Source: JAIRTY01 sp050257395 | GTDB lineage: Bacteria > Actinomycetota > Actinomycetes > Streptosporangiales > Streptosporangiaceae | NCBI GenBank assembly: GCA_050257395.1 | Contig: JBLMWU010000284.1 | Location: forward strand, 1 to 37,839 | DNA: 37,839 nucleotides | Reading direction: 5' to 3' | Shown here: one piece after another, positions 8,238 through 16,430 of the stretch | Layout: the number at the start of each line of letters is the position of its first letter | Numbering within the stretch: the stretch's first letter is position 1 | Made by a program: the position numbers and the translations under genes | Notes under the pieces: model-generated | Databases searched by the model: none | The model's input: only the letters and a program-made list of their open reading frames with translations | What the model was told of the DNA's origin: nothing

Positions 8238-8741
8238 ATGGATGAGCAGTCCAGCGAGGAGTTCCGCGCCTTCATGCACGCGCGCTGGCCGGCCATGGTG
8301 CGGCTGGCCTACGGGCTGACCGGCGACCAGGGACACGCCGAGGACGTGGCGCAGACCGCGTTCGCCCGCGCCTGCGCCGCCTGGCCGCGGGTCAGGAGAG
8401 CCGGCGACCCGGACGCCTACGTGCGGCAGATCGTCATCAACGAGAACCGGCGGCGGTTCCGCAGGCACCGGGTGGCCGAGCAGCTGACCGACCGGCCGCC
8501 CGACCACGGCGGCGAGGATGCCGCCCGCGAGTACGGCGACCGGGCCGCCTTAATGGCTGCGCTGCGGGAGCTCGGGCCGCGCCAGCGGGCCGTGGTGGTG
8601 CTGCGGTACTGGGCGGACCTGTCCGAAGCGGAGACCGCGGCCGCGCTGGGCTGCTCGGTGGGCACGGTCAAGAGCCAGGCGGCCCGCGCGCTGGCGCGGC
8701 TGCGGGAGCGCCAGGACCTGGTGGATGGAGGGCTGCGATGA
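8238..8741 (+). CDS. SigE-family ECF RNA polymerase sigma factor
   Basis: 167 residues with the two minimal sigma-70 domains. Region 2 is MVRLAYGLTGDQGHAEDVAQ followed by TAFARACAAWPRV. Region 4 is ELGPRQRAVVVLRYWADLS followed by the helix-turn-helix EAETAAALGCSVGTVKSQAA. This matches the actinobacterial SigE-like ECF family. I chose ATG 8238, which has GAAGGGGG about 7 bases upstream; the frame is open back to a GTG at 8166, but that extension has no family resemblance. The stop overlaps the next start as ATGA, so it is translationally coupled to a membrane protein, the usual position for a regulator of sigma activity. Target genes unknown. Confidence 0.9.
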   Translation: MDEQSSEEFRAFMHARWPAMVRLAYGLTGDQGHAEDVAQTAFARACAAWPRVRRAGDPDAYVRQIVINENRRRFRRHRVAEQLTDRPPDHGGEDAAREYGDRAALMAALRELGPRQRAVVVLRYWADLSEAETAAALGCSVGTVKSQAARALARLRERQDLVDGGLR

Positions 8742-9835
8742 GCATCGACGGCGAGCAGGACCTCCGGCAGCGGCTGGACCGGGCCTTCGGCACGATCGCC
8801 CCCCGCCCGGCCCCCGTGGACGATGCGATCCGGCACGGCCGGGTGATCCGCACCCGGCGGTGGCTCGCGGCTGCGGCGGGGGCTGCGGTGGCGGTGGCCG
8901 CCGCCGTGGCCGTGCCGGCGGTGCTGGCGCGCCAGGCGGCAGACAACGCCGTAACCGCCCGGCCCCCTGCGGTCACGGTGCACCCGGCAGGCCCGCACGC
9001 CCCGGCCGGGCTGATCGCCTGGGGCCGGGTCGGCAGCAGCCGCTGGGCCCTGCGGGTGGGCAAGCCTTCCGGGAGCGGGGCGTCTGAGAGCCAGCTGGTC
9101 AGCGCCCTGGGGTCCGGTGTCTACCTGCCCGGGCTCACCCCCGGCCAGTCCCCGGTCGGCTGGCAGCAGATGTCCGCCGGGCCCCCCCGCCCGCAGGAGA
9201 TCATCGCCCCATTCGGGCCGGTGCGGGCCGACGTGGCCTACGTGACGGCCACGCTCAGCGACGGGACGGTGCTCACGCTGCATCCGGTGCGGGCCTACGG
9301 CGTCCGTTTCGTGGCGTTCGCCGCCCCGGAATTCATGATCAGCAAGGTCACCGCCTACTCGGCCAGGGGAGTGCTGGCGTCCGCCGTCCCGCTGCACGCG
9401 CCGCATGGCGCGCTCATCTTCAACGCGTGGCTCCGGCCCGGCCAGGCCGTGCTGCCGCGCCGCACCTGGCTGATCGGCTCAGGCAACACGGCCGGCGTTG
9501 CCTGGTCGGTGGGTATCTACCAGGGCCCCTGGGGCTACTGCGTCCTCGACAACCTCCTGGGGGGCGTCAGCAGCGGGTGCTATCAGAGCCCCGGGCAGGC
9601 GCAGGGCCGGGGGATCGGCGGGCGCACCTTCGGCCCGCCGGAGCTGATCTGGGGATTCGCACCGCCGCGGGCCGCCCACGTGGTGGTCGTCATGTCGGAT
9701 CACAGCCGGGTCCGGGTGCGCGTGGTGACGGCCGGGCAGAGCCGGTACTTCGCCTTCGCCGTGGCCAGCAACCACCTGTCGGTGAACAGGTGGATGGCCT
9801 ATGACGCGGCCCGGCAGGCCGTCGGCCGCGGCTGA
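8738..9835 (+). CDS. Single-pass membrane protein coupled to the SigE-like sigma factor
   Basis: 365 residues, family not recognised. A cytoplasmic N-terminus of about 40 residues (QDLRQRLDRAFGTIAPRP) precedes one membrane segment, roughly residues 46-66, rich in Ala and Val and preceded by RTRR. The rest is predicted outside the membrane and beta-rich, with many Gly, Trp and Tyr residues. The layout (short cytoplasmic head, one helix, large outer domain, start overlapping the sigma gene as ATGA) is what anti-sigma or sigma-regulating proteins of SigE-like ECF pairs look like. I see no HxxxCxxC zinc anti-sigma motif in the head, so anti-sigma activity is inference from position only. Confidence 0.75.
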   Translation: MSIDGEQDLRQRLDRAFGTIAPRPAPVDDAIRHGRVIRTRRWLAAAAGAAVAVAAAVAVPAVLARQAADNAVTARPPAVTVHPAGPHAPAGLIAWGRVGSSRWALRVGKPSGSGASESQLVSALGSGVYLPGLTPGQSPVGWQQMSAGPPRPQEIIAPFGPVRADVAYVTATLSDGTVLTLHPVRAYGVRFVAFAAPEFMISKVTAYSARGVLASAVPLHAPHGALIFNAWLRPGQAVLPRRTWLIGSGNTAGVAWSVGIYQGPWGYCVLDNLLGGVSSGCYQSPGQAQGRGIGGRTFGPPELIWGFAPPRAAHVVVVMSDHSRVRVRVVTAGQSRYFAFAVASNHLSVNRWMAYDAARQAVGRG

Positions 9836-9917
9836 GCAGCACCCCGCGGAGAGGGCCGGCATAACGGGACGTTGCGCCCATCCGGCGCGCCGGGTCGCCT
9901 CTGCCGTCCGCCCTCGG

Positions 9918-10070
9918 TAGGCTCCAGGTGCCGGGTCAGCGCGGCCGTCCACGGGGTGGATCACACCCCCGGAATGGGCGTTCCGCGGCGGCGCTGACCA
10001 CTTCCCCCGGCCCTGGTTCAGTGACGCCCGCAGGGGCGTTTCGCGGCATGCCTGAAGGAGGCGGTTCTTC
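9918..10070 (+). promoter_or_regulatory. dnaE promoter candidate and structured 5' leader
   Basis: TAGGCT at 9918-9923 fits the actinobacterial -10 pattern TAnnnT and would start transcription near 9930. No clear -35 is seen. The leader would begin with a foldable element: GGTCAGCGC (9934-9942) is perfectly complementary to GCGCTGACC (9991-9999), and inside it GGGGTG (9953-9958) pairs with CACCCC (9964-9969) and GGAA (9971-9974) with TTCC (9981-9984), giving a three-way junction. A further hairpin is ACGCCC (10024-10029) with GGGCGT (10034-10039). The ribosome site GAAGGAGG lies just before the GTG at 10071. I recognise no known riboswitch class here; the element could also be a terminator for the upstream operon. 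Confidence 0.4.
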
Positions 10071-13000
10071 GTGACGGCGGCGGCGGGTTCCGGGGCTGAC
10101 GGTGGCTTCGTGCATCTCCACGTGCACACCGAATACTCCATGCTGGACGGCGCCGCCCGGCTCAAGGACATGTTCGCCCGGTGCGAGCAGGCTGGCATGT
10201 CGGCCATCGCCATGACCGACCACGGCAACCTGTACGGCGCCTACGACTTCTGGTCCAAGGCCACCGCCGCCGGGGTCAAGCCGATCATCGGCATCGAGGC
10301 GTACCTGGCACCCGAGCACCGCCGCCACCGCCAGCCCGTCCGCTGGGGCACCCCGGCCCAGAAGGACGACGACGTGTCCGGCGCGGGCGCCTACACCCAC
10401 ATGACGCTGCTCGCGGAGACCACCGAGGGCATGCACAACCTGTTCCGGCTGTCCTCGCGGGCCTCGCTGGAGGGGTACTTCCGCAACCCGCGGATGGACG
10501 CGGAACTGCTCGCCGAGCACGCCAGGGGCCTCATCGCCACCACCGGCTGCCCGTCCGGGGAGGTGCAGACCAGGCTGCGGCTCGGCCAGGAGAAGCAGGC
10601 CCTGGAAGCCGCGGCCCGGTACCGGGACATCTTCGGCGAGGGCAACTTCTTCGTCGAGATCATGGACCACGGGCTGTCGATCGAGCAGCGGGTCCAGGAC
10701 GGCCTGCGGAAGATCGGCCGCGAGCTGTCTCTCCCGTTCGTGGTCACCAACGACTCGCACTACACCGCGCCTGAGGACGCGACGGCGCACGAGGCGCTGC
10801 TGTGCGTGCAGACCGGGTCCAACCTGGCCGACCCGAACCGGTTCAAGCTCGACGGCGGCGGCTACTACCTCAAGAGCCCGGCCGAGATGCGCCAGCTGCA
10901 CACGGACGAGGTGTGGCAGTCCGGCTGCGACAGCACCCTGCTGATCGCCGAGCGGGCGGACGTCAGCTTCACCAAGGCCGACCTGATGCCGGTCATGGAG
11001 CCACCGGCCGGGGAGACGGTGGAGTCCTGGTTCCGCAAGGAAGTCTGGCGCGGCATGGACCGCCGCTATCCGGACGGCTATGACGAGCAGCGCCGTCGCC
11101 AGGCCGAGTACGAGATGGACATCATCGAGAAGATGGGCTTCTGCTCGTACTTCCTGGTGGTGGCGGACTTCATCATGTGGGCCAAGCGGAACGGGATCCG
11201 GGTCGGCCCCGGCCGCGGCTCCGCGGCGGGCGCCATCGTGGCCTACGCGCTGGGGATCACCGACCTCGACCCGCTCAACCACGGGCTGGTGTTCGAGCGG
11301 TTCCTCAATCCCGAGCGCGTGTCCATGCCCGACATCGACATCGACTTCGACGAACGCCGGCGGGGCGATGTCATCCGGTACGTGACGGAGAAGTACGGCG
11401 ACGACCGGGTCGCGCAGATCATCACCTACGGCACCATCAAGGCCAAGGCCGCGGTCAAGGACTCGGCCCGGGTGCTCGGCTTCCCCTACGCGCTCGGCGA
11501 CCGGATCACCAAGGCGTTCCCGCCGGCGGTGATGGGCAAGGACATCCCGCTGTCGGGGATCTTCGACAGCACTCACCCGCGCTACGGCGAGGCCGGGGAG
11601 ATCCGGTCCCTGTACGAGGCCGAGGCCGAGGTCCGGCAGGTCATCGACACCGCCCGCGGGCTGGAGGGCCTGATCCGCCAGGCCGGCGTGCACGCGGCGG
11701 GCGTGATCATGAGCAGCGAGCCGCTCATCGACCACATCCCGATCTGGCAGCGGCAGGCGGACGGGGCGGTCATCACCCAGTTCGACTACCCGGCCTGCGA
11801 GGACCTGGGCCTGCTCAAGATGGACTTCCTGGGCCTGCGCAACCTCACGATCCTGGACGACGCGCTGCAGGGCATCAGGGCCAACCAGGGCATCGAAGTC
11901 AACCTGGAGACCCTGCCGCTGGACGACAAGCCCACCTACGAGCTGCTCGGCCGCGGCGACACGCTGGGCACCTTCCAGTTCGACGGCGGCCCCATGCGGG
12001 CGCTGCTGCGCAGCATGCGGCCCGACAACTTCGAGGACATCTCGGCGGTCGGCGCGCTGTACCGGCCCGGGCCGATGGGCGCGAACGCGCACAACGAGTA
12101 CGCCGACCGCAAGAACGGCCGCAAGCCGGTGGTGCCCATCCACCCCGAGCTGGCCGATGCGCTGGCCGACGTCCTGGGCGACACCTACGGCCTGATCGTC
12201 TACCAGGAACAGGTCATGGCGATCGCCCAGAAGCTGGCCGGCTACACGCTCGGCAAAGCAGACCTGCTCCGGCGCGCCATGGGCAAGAAGAAGAAAGAGA
12301 TCCTGGACAAGGAGTTCGACGGGTTCGCCGCGGGGATGAAGGCGAACGGATTCTCCGCCGGGGCGATCAAGACGCTGTGGGACATCCTGGTCCCGTTCTC
12401 CGACTACGCGTTCAACAAGGCGCACAGCGCCGCCTACGGCCTGGTGTCCTACTGGACCGCGTACCTCAAGGCCAACTACCCGGCCGAGTACATGGCCGCC
12501 CTGCTCACCTCGGTGTCCGGCGACAAGGACAAGAGCGCGCTGTACCTGAACGAATGCCGCCGCATGGGCATCACGGTGCTGCCGCCGGACGTGAACGCGT
12601 CGGCGGCCACGTTCACCCCGGTCGGCAGCGACATCAGGTTCGGCCTGGCGGCGGTCCGCAACGTCGGCACCAACGTGGTCGAGGCGATCGTCTCCGCGCG
12701 GACCAGCAAGGACGCGTTCACCAGCTTCTCCGACTTCCTGCGCAAGGTTCCGGTCAACGTGTGCAACAAGCGGGTGATCGAGTCGCTGGTCAAGGCGGGC
12801 GCGTTCGACTCGCTGGGCCATCCCCGCAAGGGGCTGGTGCTCATCCACGAGCAGGCCATCGACACCGTGATCGACGTCAAGCGCAACGAGGCGATCGGGC
12901 AGGACTCGCTGTTCGGGGGAGACACCGAGAGCGAGGCGACATTCGAGGTCCCGGTGCCGGACGGCGAGTGGGACAAGTCCACCGTGCTCGCGTTCGAGCG

Positions 13001-13628
13001 GGAGATGCTCGGCCTGTACGTGTCCGACCACCCGCTGCTGGGGGTTGAGCACATCCTGTCCGCCGCCACCGACTGCTCCGTCGCCCAGCTGCTCAGCTCG
13101 GTCACGGAGGAAGCCGAGCGGGGCGGCGGCCGGCCAGACGGCCAGTCGGTCACGGTGGGCGGCATCCTGTCCGGGGTACAGCGGAAGATCACCCGGCAGG
13201 GGAACCCGTGGGCGGCCGCCACCCTGGAGGACCTGGAAGGCGCCATCGAGGTGCTGTTCTTCCCGGCCACCTACACCGCCTGCGCCACCCTGCTCGCCGA
13301 CGACGCGATCGTCCTGGTCCGCGGCCGGCTCGACCGCCGTGAGGATTCGCCGAAGCTGATCGCCCAGGAGGTGATCGCGCCGGACCTGTCGGTGGGCCAG
13401 TCCGGGCCTTTCGTGGTGTCGATGCCGGTGCAGCGTTGCGTCGCGCCCGTGGTGGACCGGCTGCAGGAGGTGCTGCGCAGCCACCCGGGCCTGTCCGAGG
13501 TCCATCTGCGGCTGTGTAACGGCAAGCGCACCACCGTGGTCAAGCTCGACGACAAGCTCCGGGTCAAGCCTTCACCCAGCCTCGTCGCCGACCTCAAGCA
13601 GCTGCTCGGCCCCGCCTGCGTGGCGTAG
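10071..13628 (+). CDS. dnaE: DNA polymerase III alpha subunit (replicative DnaE)
   Basis: 1185 residues, normal length for actinobacterial DnaE1. The N-terminal PHP domain has HLHVHTEYSMLDGAA and AMTDHGNLYG; in mycobacteria this domain supplies 3'-5' proofreading, and its metal-ligand motifs are retained here. The C-family polymerase palm carries the catalytic aspartates Asp421, Asp423 and Asp425 region in MPDIDIDFDERRR, preceded by GPGRGSAAGAIVAYALG. The fingers include AFNKAHSAAYGLVSYW. A helix-hairpin-helix region and a C-terminal OB fold (TVGGILSGVQRKIT, then ATLEDLEGAIEVLFFP) complete it. The GTG start follows GAAGGAGG. The gene ends 7 bases before the converging ABC permease gene. Confidence 0.97.
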   Translation: MTAAAGSGADGGFVHLHVHTEYSMLDGAARLKDMFARCEQAGMSAIAMTDHGNLYGAYDFWSKATAAGVKPIIGIEAYLAPEHRRHRQPVRWGTPAQKDDDVSGAGAYTHMTLLAETTEGMHNLFRLSSRASLEGYFRNPRMDAELLAEHARGLIATTGCPSGEVQTRLRLGQEKQALEAAARYRDIFGEGNFFVEIMDHGLSIEQRVQDGLRKIGRELSLPFVVTNDSHYTAPEDATAHEALLCVQTGSNLADPNRFKLDGGGYYLKSPAEMRQLHTDEVWQSGCDSTLLIAERADVSFTKADLMPVMEPPAGETVESWFRKEVWRGMDRRYPDGYDEQRRRQAEYEMDIIEKMGFCSYFLVVADFIMWAKRNGIRVGPGRGSAAGAIVAYALGITDLDPLNHGLVFERFLNPERVSMPDIDIDFDERRRGDVIRYVTEKYGDDRVAQIITYGTIKAKAAVKDSARVLGFPYALGDRITKAFPPAVMGKDIPLSGIFDSTHPRYGEAGEIRSLYEAEAEVRQVIDTARGLEGLIRQAGVHAAGVIMSSEPLIDHIPIWQRQADGAVITQFDYPACEDLGLLKMDFLGLRNLTILDDALQGIRANQGIEVNLETLPLDDKPTYELLGRGDTLGTFQFDGGPMRALLRSMRPDNFEDISAVGALYRPGPMGANAHNEYADRKNGRKPVVPIHPELADALADVLGDTYGLIVYQEQVMAIAQKLAGYTLGKADLLRRAMGKKKKEILDKEFDGFAAGMKANGFSAGAIKTLWDILVPFSDYAFNKAHSAAYGLVSYWTAYLKANYPAEYMAALLTSVSGDKDKSALYLNECRRMGITVLPPDVNASAATFTPVGSDIRFGLAAVRNVGTNVVEAIVSARTSKDAFTSFSDFLRKVPVNVCNKRVIESLVKAGAFDSLGHPRKGLVLIHEQAIDTVIDVKRNEAIGQDSLFGGDTESEATFEVPVPDGEWDKSTVLAFEREMLGLYVSDHPLLGVEHILSAATDCSVAQLLSSVTEEAERGGGRPDGQSVTVGGILSGVQRKITRQGNPWAAATLEDLEGAIEVLFFPATYTACATLLADDAIVLVRGRLDRREDSPKLIAQEVIAPDLSVGQSGPFVVSMPVQRCVAPVVDRLQEVLRSHPGLSEVHLRLCNGKRTTVVKLDDKLRVKPSPSLVADLKQLLGPACVA

Positions 13629-13635
13629 GGCGGGC

Positions 13636-14481
13636 TCAGGCGTCGCGGCGGCGCAGCAGGTAGCCGCCCGCGATGAGCAGCAGCGCGGTCCAGGCGCAGA
13701 AGACCCCGAAGCCCTGCCACGGTGACAGGAGCTGCCCGGGCTGCTGCTTATCGGCGGTGATGAGCTGGCCGGCCACCGTCGGCATGTAGGCGTGGATGTG
13801 CGCGCCCCAGCTGTAGGGCAGCAGCGCGGTGAGGTTGAAGATCACCAGCACCAGCCCGATCACGGTGGTGATGGCGCCGGCGGTGTGCCGGATCAGGGTG
13901 CCGAACGCCAGCGCGAACAGGCCGAGCACGGTCAGATACAGGCCGCTCCCGATGACGGCCCTGGTCACGCCCGGCTGGCTCAGCGACACCGTGATCTTGC
14001 TGTGCACCACGGCCGCGCCGATGAAGAACGAGCCGAACGACACGATCTCCCCGATCACCAGCACCAGCGCGGCGAATACCAGCCCTTTCGCGGCCAGCAT
14101 GGGCAGGCGCCGGGGGACTGCCAGCAGCGACGCCCGGATGGTGCCGGAGCTGTATTCGCTGGTGATGGCCAGCGCGCCGAGCACGCAGATTGCGAGCTGT
14201 CCCAGGCCGAGGCCGGTGCCGAGGATGAAGCCGACAGGGTCGGTGAGGATGGCGGGGGACCGGGCGTCGCGCCGCCCGGCCTCCAGCGCGTGCAGAGTCA
14301 GCCAGGTCAGCAGCAGCGTGAGCCCCCACGTGACGACCACGAAGATCACCAGTGTCCACAGGGTCGAGCGGACCGAGCGCAGCTTGGTCCACTCGGTGAG
14401 CAGCAGGTGGCCGAATCCGGCCCGGCGGCCGACCGGGCCGGCCGCCGGGATCGGCGGGGCCTGGGGCGTTGTGGCGGTCAT
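13636..14481 (-). CDS. ABC-2-type transporter permease
   Basis: 281 residues with six hydrophobic segments, beginning after FGHLLLTEWTKLRSVRSTLW, the typical N-terminal sequence of ABC-2 permeases in actinomycetes. The loop SEYSSGTIRASLLAVPRR between early membrane helices is another hallmark of the family. It ends in ARG-rich LLRRRDA on the cytoplasmic side. The ATG at 14481 overlaps the stop of the ATPase gene as ATGA, so the two are co-translated. Together they form an exporter of the drug or antibiotic-resistance type; substrate cannot be told. The frame remains open upstream of 14481, but that sequence is a shadow of the ATPase gene. Confidence 0.9.
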   Translation of the reverse strand: MTATTPQAPPIPAAGPVGRRAGFGHLLLTEWTKLRSVRSTLWTLVIFVVVTWGLTLLLTWLTLHALEAGRRDARSPAILTDPVGFILGTGLGLGQLAICVLGALAITSEYSSGTIRASLLAVPRRLPMLAAKGLVFAALVLVIGEIVSFGSFFIGAAVVHSKITVSLSQPGVTRAVIGSGLYLTVLGLFALAFGTLIRHTAGAITTVIGLVLVIFNLTALLPYSWGAHIHAYMPTVAGQLITADKQQPGQLLSPWQGFGVFCAWTALLLIAGGYLLRRRDA

Positions 14482-15485
14482 TGCGCCGCTCCCTTCCCGC
14501 CTGCGCTCGCTGGCTCGCTGCTGGCTGGCCCGGCCGCTGGCGGCCCGCTGGCCCCGGCCAGCCCGGACAGCGCGTCCGCGCCGAACTCGGTGGCCCCGGC
14601 CGTCAGCTCCATGAATGCCTGCTCCAGGGAGGCGCGGCGGGGGGTCAGCTCGTGCAGCACGATCTGGCCGGCCGCGGCGATCTCCCCGACCCGCGCTGCT
14701 TCCATGCCGCCGACCCGCAGCGCGCCGGGGCTGCCGTCCGCCTCGGCGGCCGTCACGGCCGCGCCTTCCGCGGTGAGCAGGCCGGCCAGCCGGTCCGCAT
14801 CCGGCGAGCGCACCAGCACCGACTTCTCCGAGCTGCGCTCGATGAACTCCTGGGTAGGCGCGTCGGCGATGAGCCGGCCCCGCCCGATCACGATCAGGTG
14901 GTCGGCGGTCACCGCCATCTCGTTCATCAGGTGGCTGGACACGAAGATGGTGCGGCCCTCGGCGGCGAGCTGCTTCATGAGGTTGCGGATCCACAGGACC
15001 CCTTCCGGGTCCAGCCCGTTGACCGGCTCATCCAGCAGCAGCACCTGCGGGTTGCCGAGCATCGCGGCGGCGATGCCGACCCGCTGGCTCATGCCGAGGG
15101 AGTAGCCGCGTATCCGCTTGCGGGCGACTTCGGTGAGCCCGACCAGCGCCAGCACCTCATCCACCCGGCGCCGGGGCAGGCCCTGGCTCTGGGCGAGGAA
15201 CAGCAGATGGTCGTGGGCGCTGCGGCCCGGATGGGTCGCCTTGGCTTCCAGCAGGGCGCCTGCCGTGCGCAGCGGCTCGCGCAGGTCCGCGTAGGCCCTG
15301 CCGCCGATGGTCGCGGTGCCGGCGTCCGGCCGGTCCAGCCCCAGGATCAGCCGCATCGTCGTGGACTTGCCCGCGCCGTTCGGCCCGAGAAACCCGGTGA
15401 CCTTCCCGGGCGCGACCTGGAACGACAGGTGGTCTACTGCGAGCTTGTTTCCGTAGTGCTTGGTGAGGTCATGCGCCTCGATCAC
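14478..15485 (-). CDS. ABC transporter ATP-binding protein (DRR/CcmA-type)
   Basis: About 335 residues. Walker A is GPNGAGKST, the signature loop is GYSLGMSQR (an LSGGQ variant common in this subfamily), Walker B is VLLLDEPVNGLDPEG and the switch histidine follows in VSSHLMNEM. The C-terminal 100 residues include HELTPRRASLEQAFMELT, the ending typical of DRR-type exporter ATPases, then an Ala/Gly/Pro-rich tail. I chose GTG 15485 (protein begins with IEAHDLTKHYG) because a G-rich ribosome site lies just upstream; the frame is open to 15668 but the extra residues look non-coding. It powers export through the permease encoded immediately downstream. Confidence 0.9.
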   Translation of the reverse strand: MIEAHDLTKHYGNKLAVDHLSFQVAPGKVTGFLGPNGAGKSTTMRLILGLDRPDAGTATIGGRAYADLREPLRTAGALLEAKATHPGRSAHDHLLFLAQSQGLPRRRVDEVLALVGLTEVARKRIRGYSLGMSQRVGIAAAMLGNPQVLLLDEPVNGLDPEGVLWIRNLMKQLAAEGRTIFVSSHLMNEMAVTADHLIVIGRGRLIADAPTQEFIERSSEKSVLVRSPDADRLAGLLTAEGAAVTAAEADGSPGALRVGGMEAARVGEIAAAGQIVLHELTPRRASLEQAFMELTAGATEFGADALSGLAGASGPPAAGPASSEPASAGGKGAAQ

Positions 15486-15706
15486 GTGCAGCCCCCTGCC
15501 CGGCGCCGGTGCAGGCGCCGCTGGCCGTCCCGTTGCGCTTCCCGGGTCAGTCAAACCGTACCAACCAGACGCCGGCCGCGCCGGGAGCGCCGGGTTGCCC
15601 GCTGGCGCGGCGGTCACCGCCCCGCGCGGGACGCGGCCGCCGCGGTCGCGTACGCTCATGCCGACCATGTACCAGCCGAGCCCGCTCCCTGACCCGTCCC
15701 GCGCCG

Positions 15707-16246
15707 ATGCCGCCTGCGCCGCGCGGTAGTGCCAGCCTGGGCGCGGTCGCCGCGTCGCTGGCGGTCGTGGCCGGGACAGCCGTCCTCGGGGTGGCCGGGG
15801 GGTTCGTGTGGGGGGCGCTGGCGCCCCGGGCCGGGCTGGTGATGACCGGGCGGGGCGCTGCTGCCGTGGCCAACCCGGAGACCAGCGCGTTCATCGCCGC
15901 GGACGCGGTGTTCTGCCTGGTGTGCCTGGCGGGCGGGGCGCTGTCGGGGCTGGCCGGCTACCTGTTCGCGGTGCGGCGGTGGGGCCCGCTGCCCATGGCC
16001 GGGGTGCTGGCGGGGGCGGTGGCCGCCGCCTTCCTCGCCCGCTGGGTCGGGCAGCAGGAGGGACTGGCCGCGTTCCACCACCTGCTGGCGACCCTCCCGG
16101 CGGGCGCCCGGCTGCACGGGCCGCTCACCCTCGGCGCGGCGTCCGCGCTGACCTTCTGGCCGCTCGCCGCCGGGCTGGTCGCGGGCGGGCTGGCGGCCAT
16201 GACCGGCCGCGAGCCAGCGGGCCTGCCGCTGCCGGGAGGTTTCTGA
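15707..16246 (+). CDS. Small four-helix membrane protein, DUF2567-like
   Basis: 179 residues from ATG 15707. Four hydrophobic stretches are visible: VAASLAVVAGTAVLGVAGG, FIAADAVFCLVCLAGGALSG, MAGVLAGAVAAAFLARWVG and LTFWPLAAGLVAGGLAAMTG. The first is followed by VWGALAPRAGLVMTG and PETSAFIAADAVF, which resembles the DUF2567 family of actinobacterial membrane proteins, whose function is unknown. No good ribosome site precedes 15707; TACGCT at 15651-15656 is a possible -10, and another ATG at 15667 in a different frame opens only 20 codons, so either the start is weak or there is a frameshift near the 5' end. Divergent from the ABC transporter. Confidence 0.65.
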   Translation: MPPAPRGSASLGAVAASLAVVAGTAVLGVAGGFVWGALAPRAGLVMTGRGAAAVANPETSAFIAADAVFCLVCLAGGALSGLAGYLFAVRRWGPLPMAGVLAGAVAAAFLARWVGQQEGLAAFHHLLATLPAGARLHGPLTLGAASALTFWPLAAGLVAGGLAAMTGREPAGLPLPGGF

Positions 16247-16273
16247 GCGGCCGCCCACGCGTCCGTACGGGGG

Positions 16274-16306
16274 GCGTTCCCGGGAGTGAAGGGACCTTTG
16301 GAACGC
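16274..16306. terminator. Hairpin downstream of the 15707 gene
   Basis: GCGTTCC (16274-16280) and GGAACGC (16300-16306) form a perfect 7-bp inverted repeat around a 19-base loop, 28 bases after the stop codon. There is no T-run. It may end transcription of the membrane-protein gene. The following stretch to 16430 also holds a second short inverted repeat (16356-16373, CCTATT with AATAGG) in an AT-richer patch, perhaps part of the promoter region of the 16431 gene. Confidence 0.35.
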
Positions 16307-16430
16307 GCACAGCCAGCGTTCGGCCCTCTCGGACCGGGCTGCTGGGGCATAGCTTCCTATTAGGGGAAATAGGGGACATCGGGCGGGATCCCTCAGATGG
16401 CGTCTTGTCCCGGTGTGTGGACGGCGCGCG

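Noticed and set aside
9936..13505. 1189-codon open frame on the minus strand opposite dnaE
   Set aside because: It is a high-GC shadow: composition is Arg/Gly/Val/Asp-rich low complexity without domains, while the plus strand encodes a complete DnaE.
15667..15729. 20-codon ORF starting with ATG before the DUF2567-like gene
   Set aside because: Different frame from the membrane protein and no family resemblance; kept only as a hint that the true start of that gene is uncertain.
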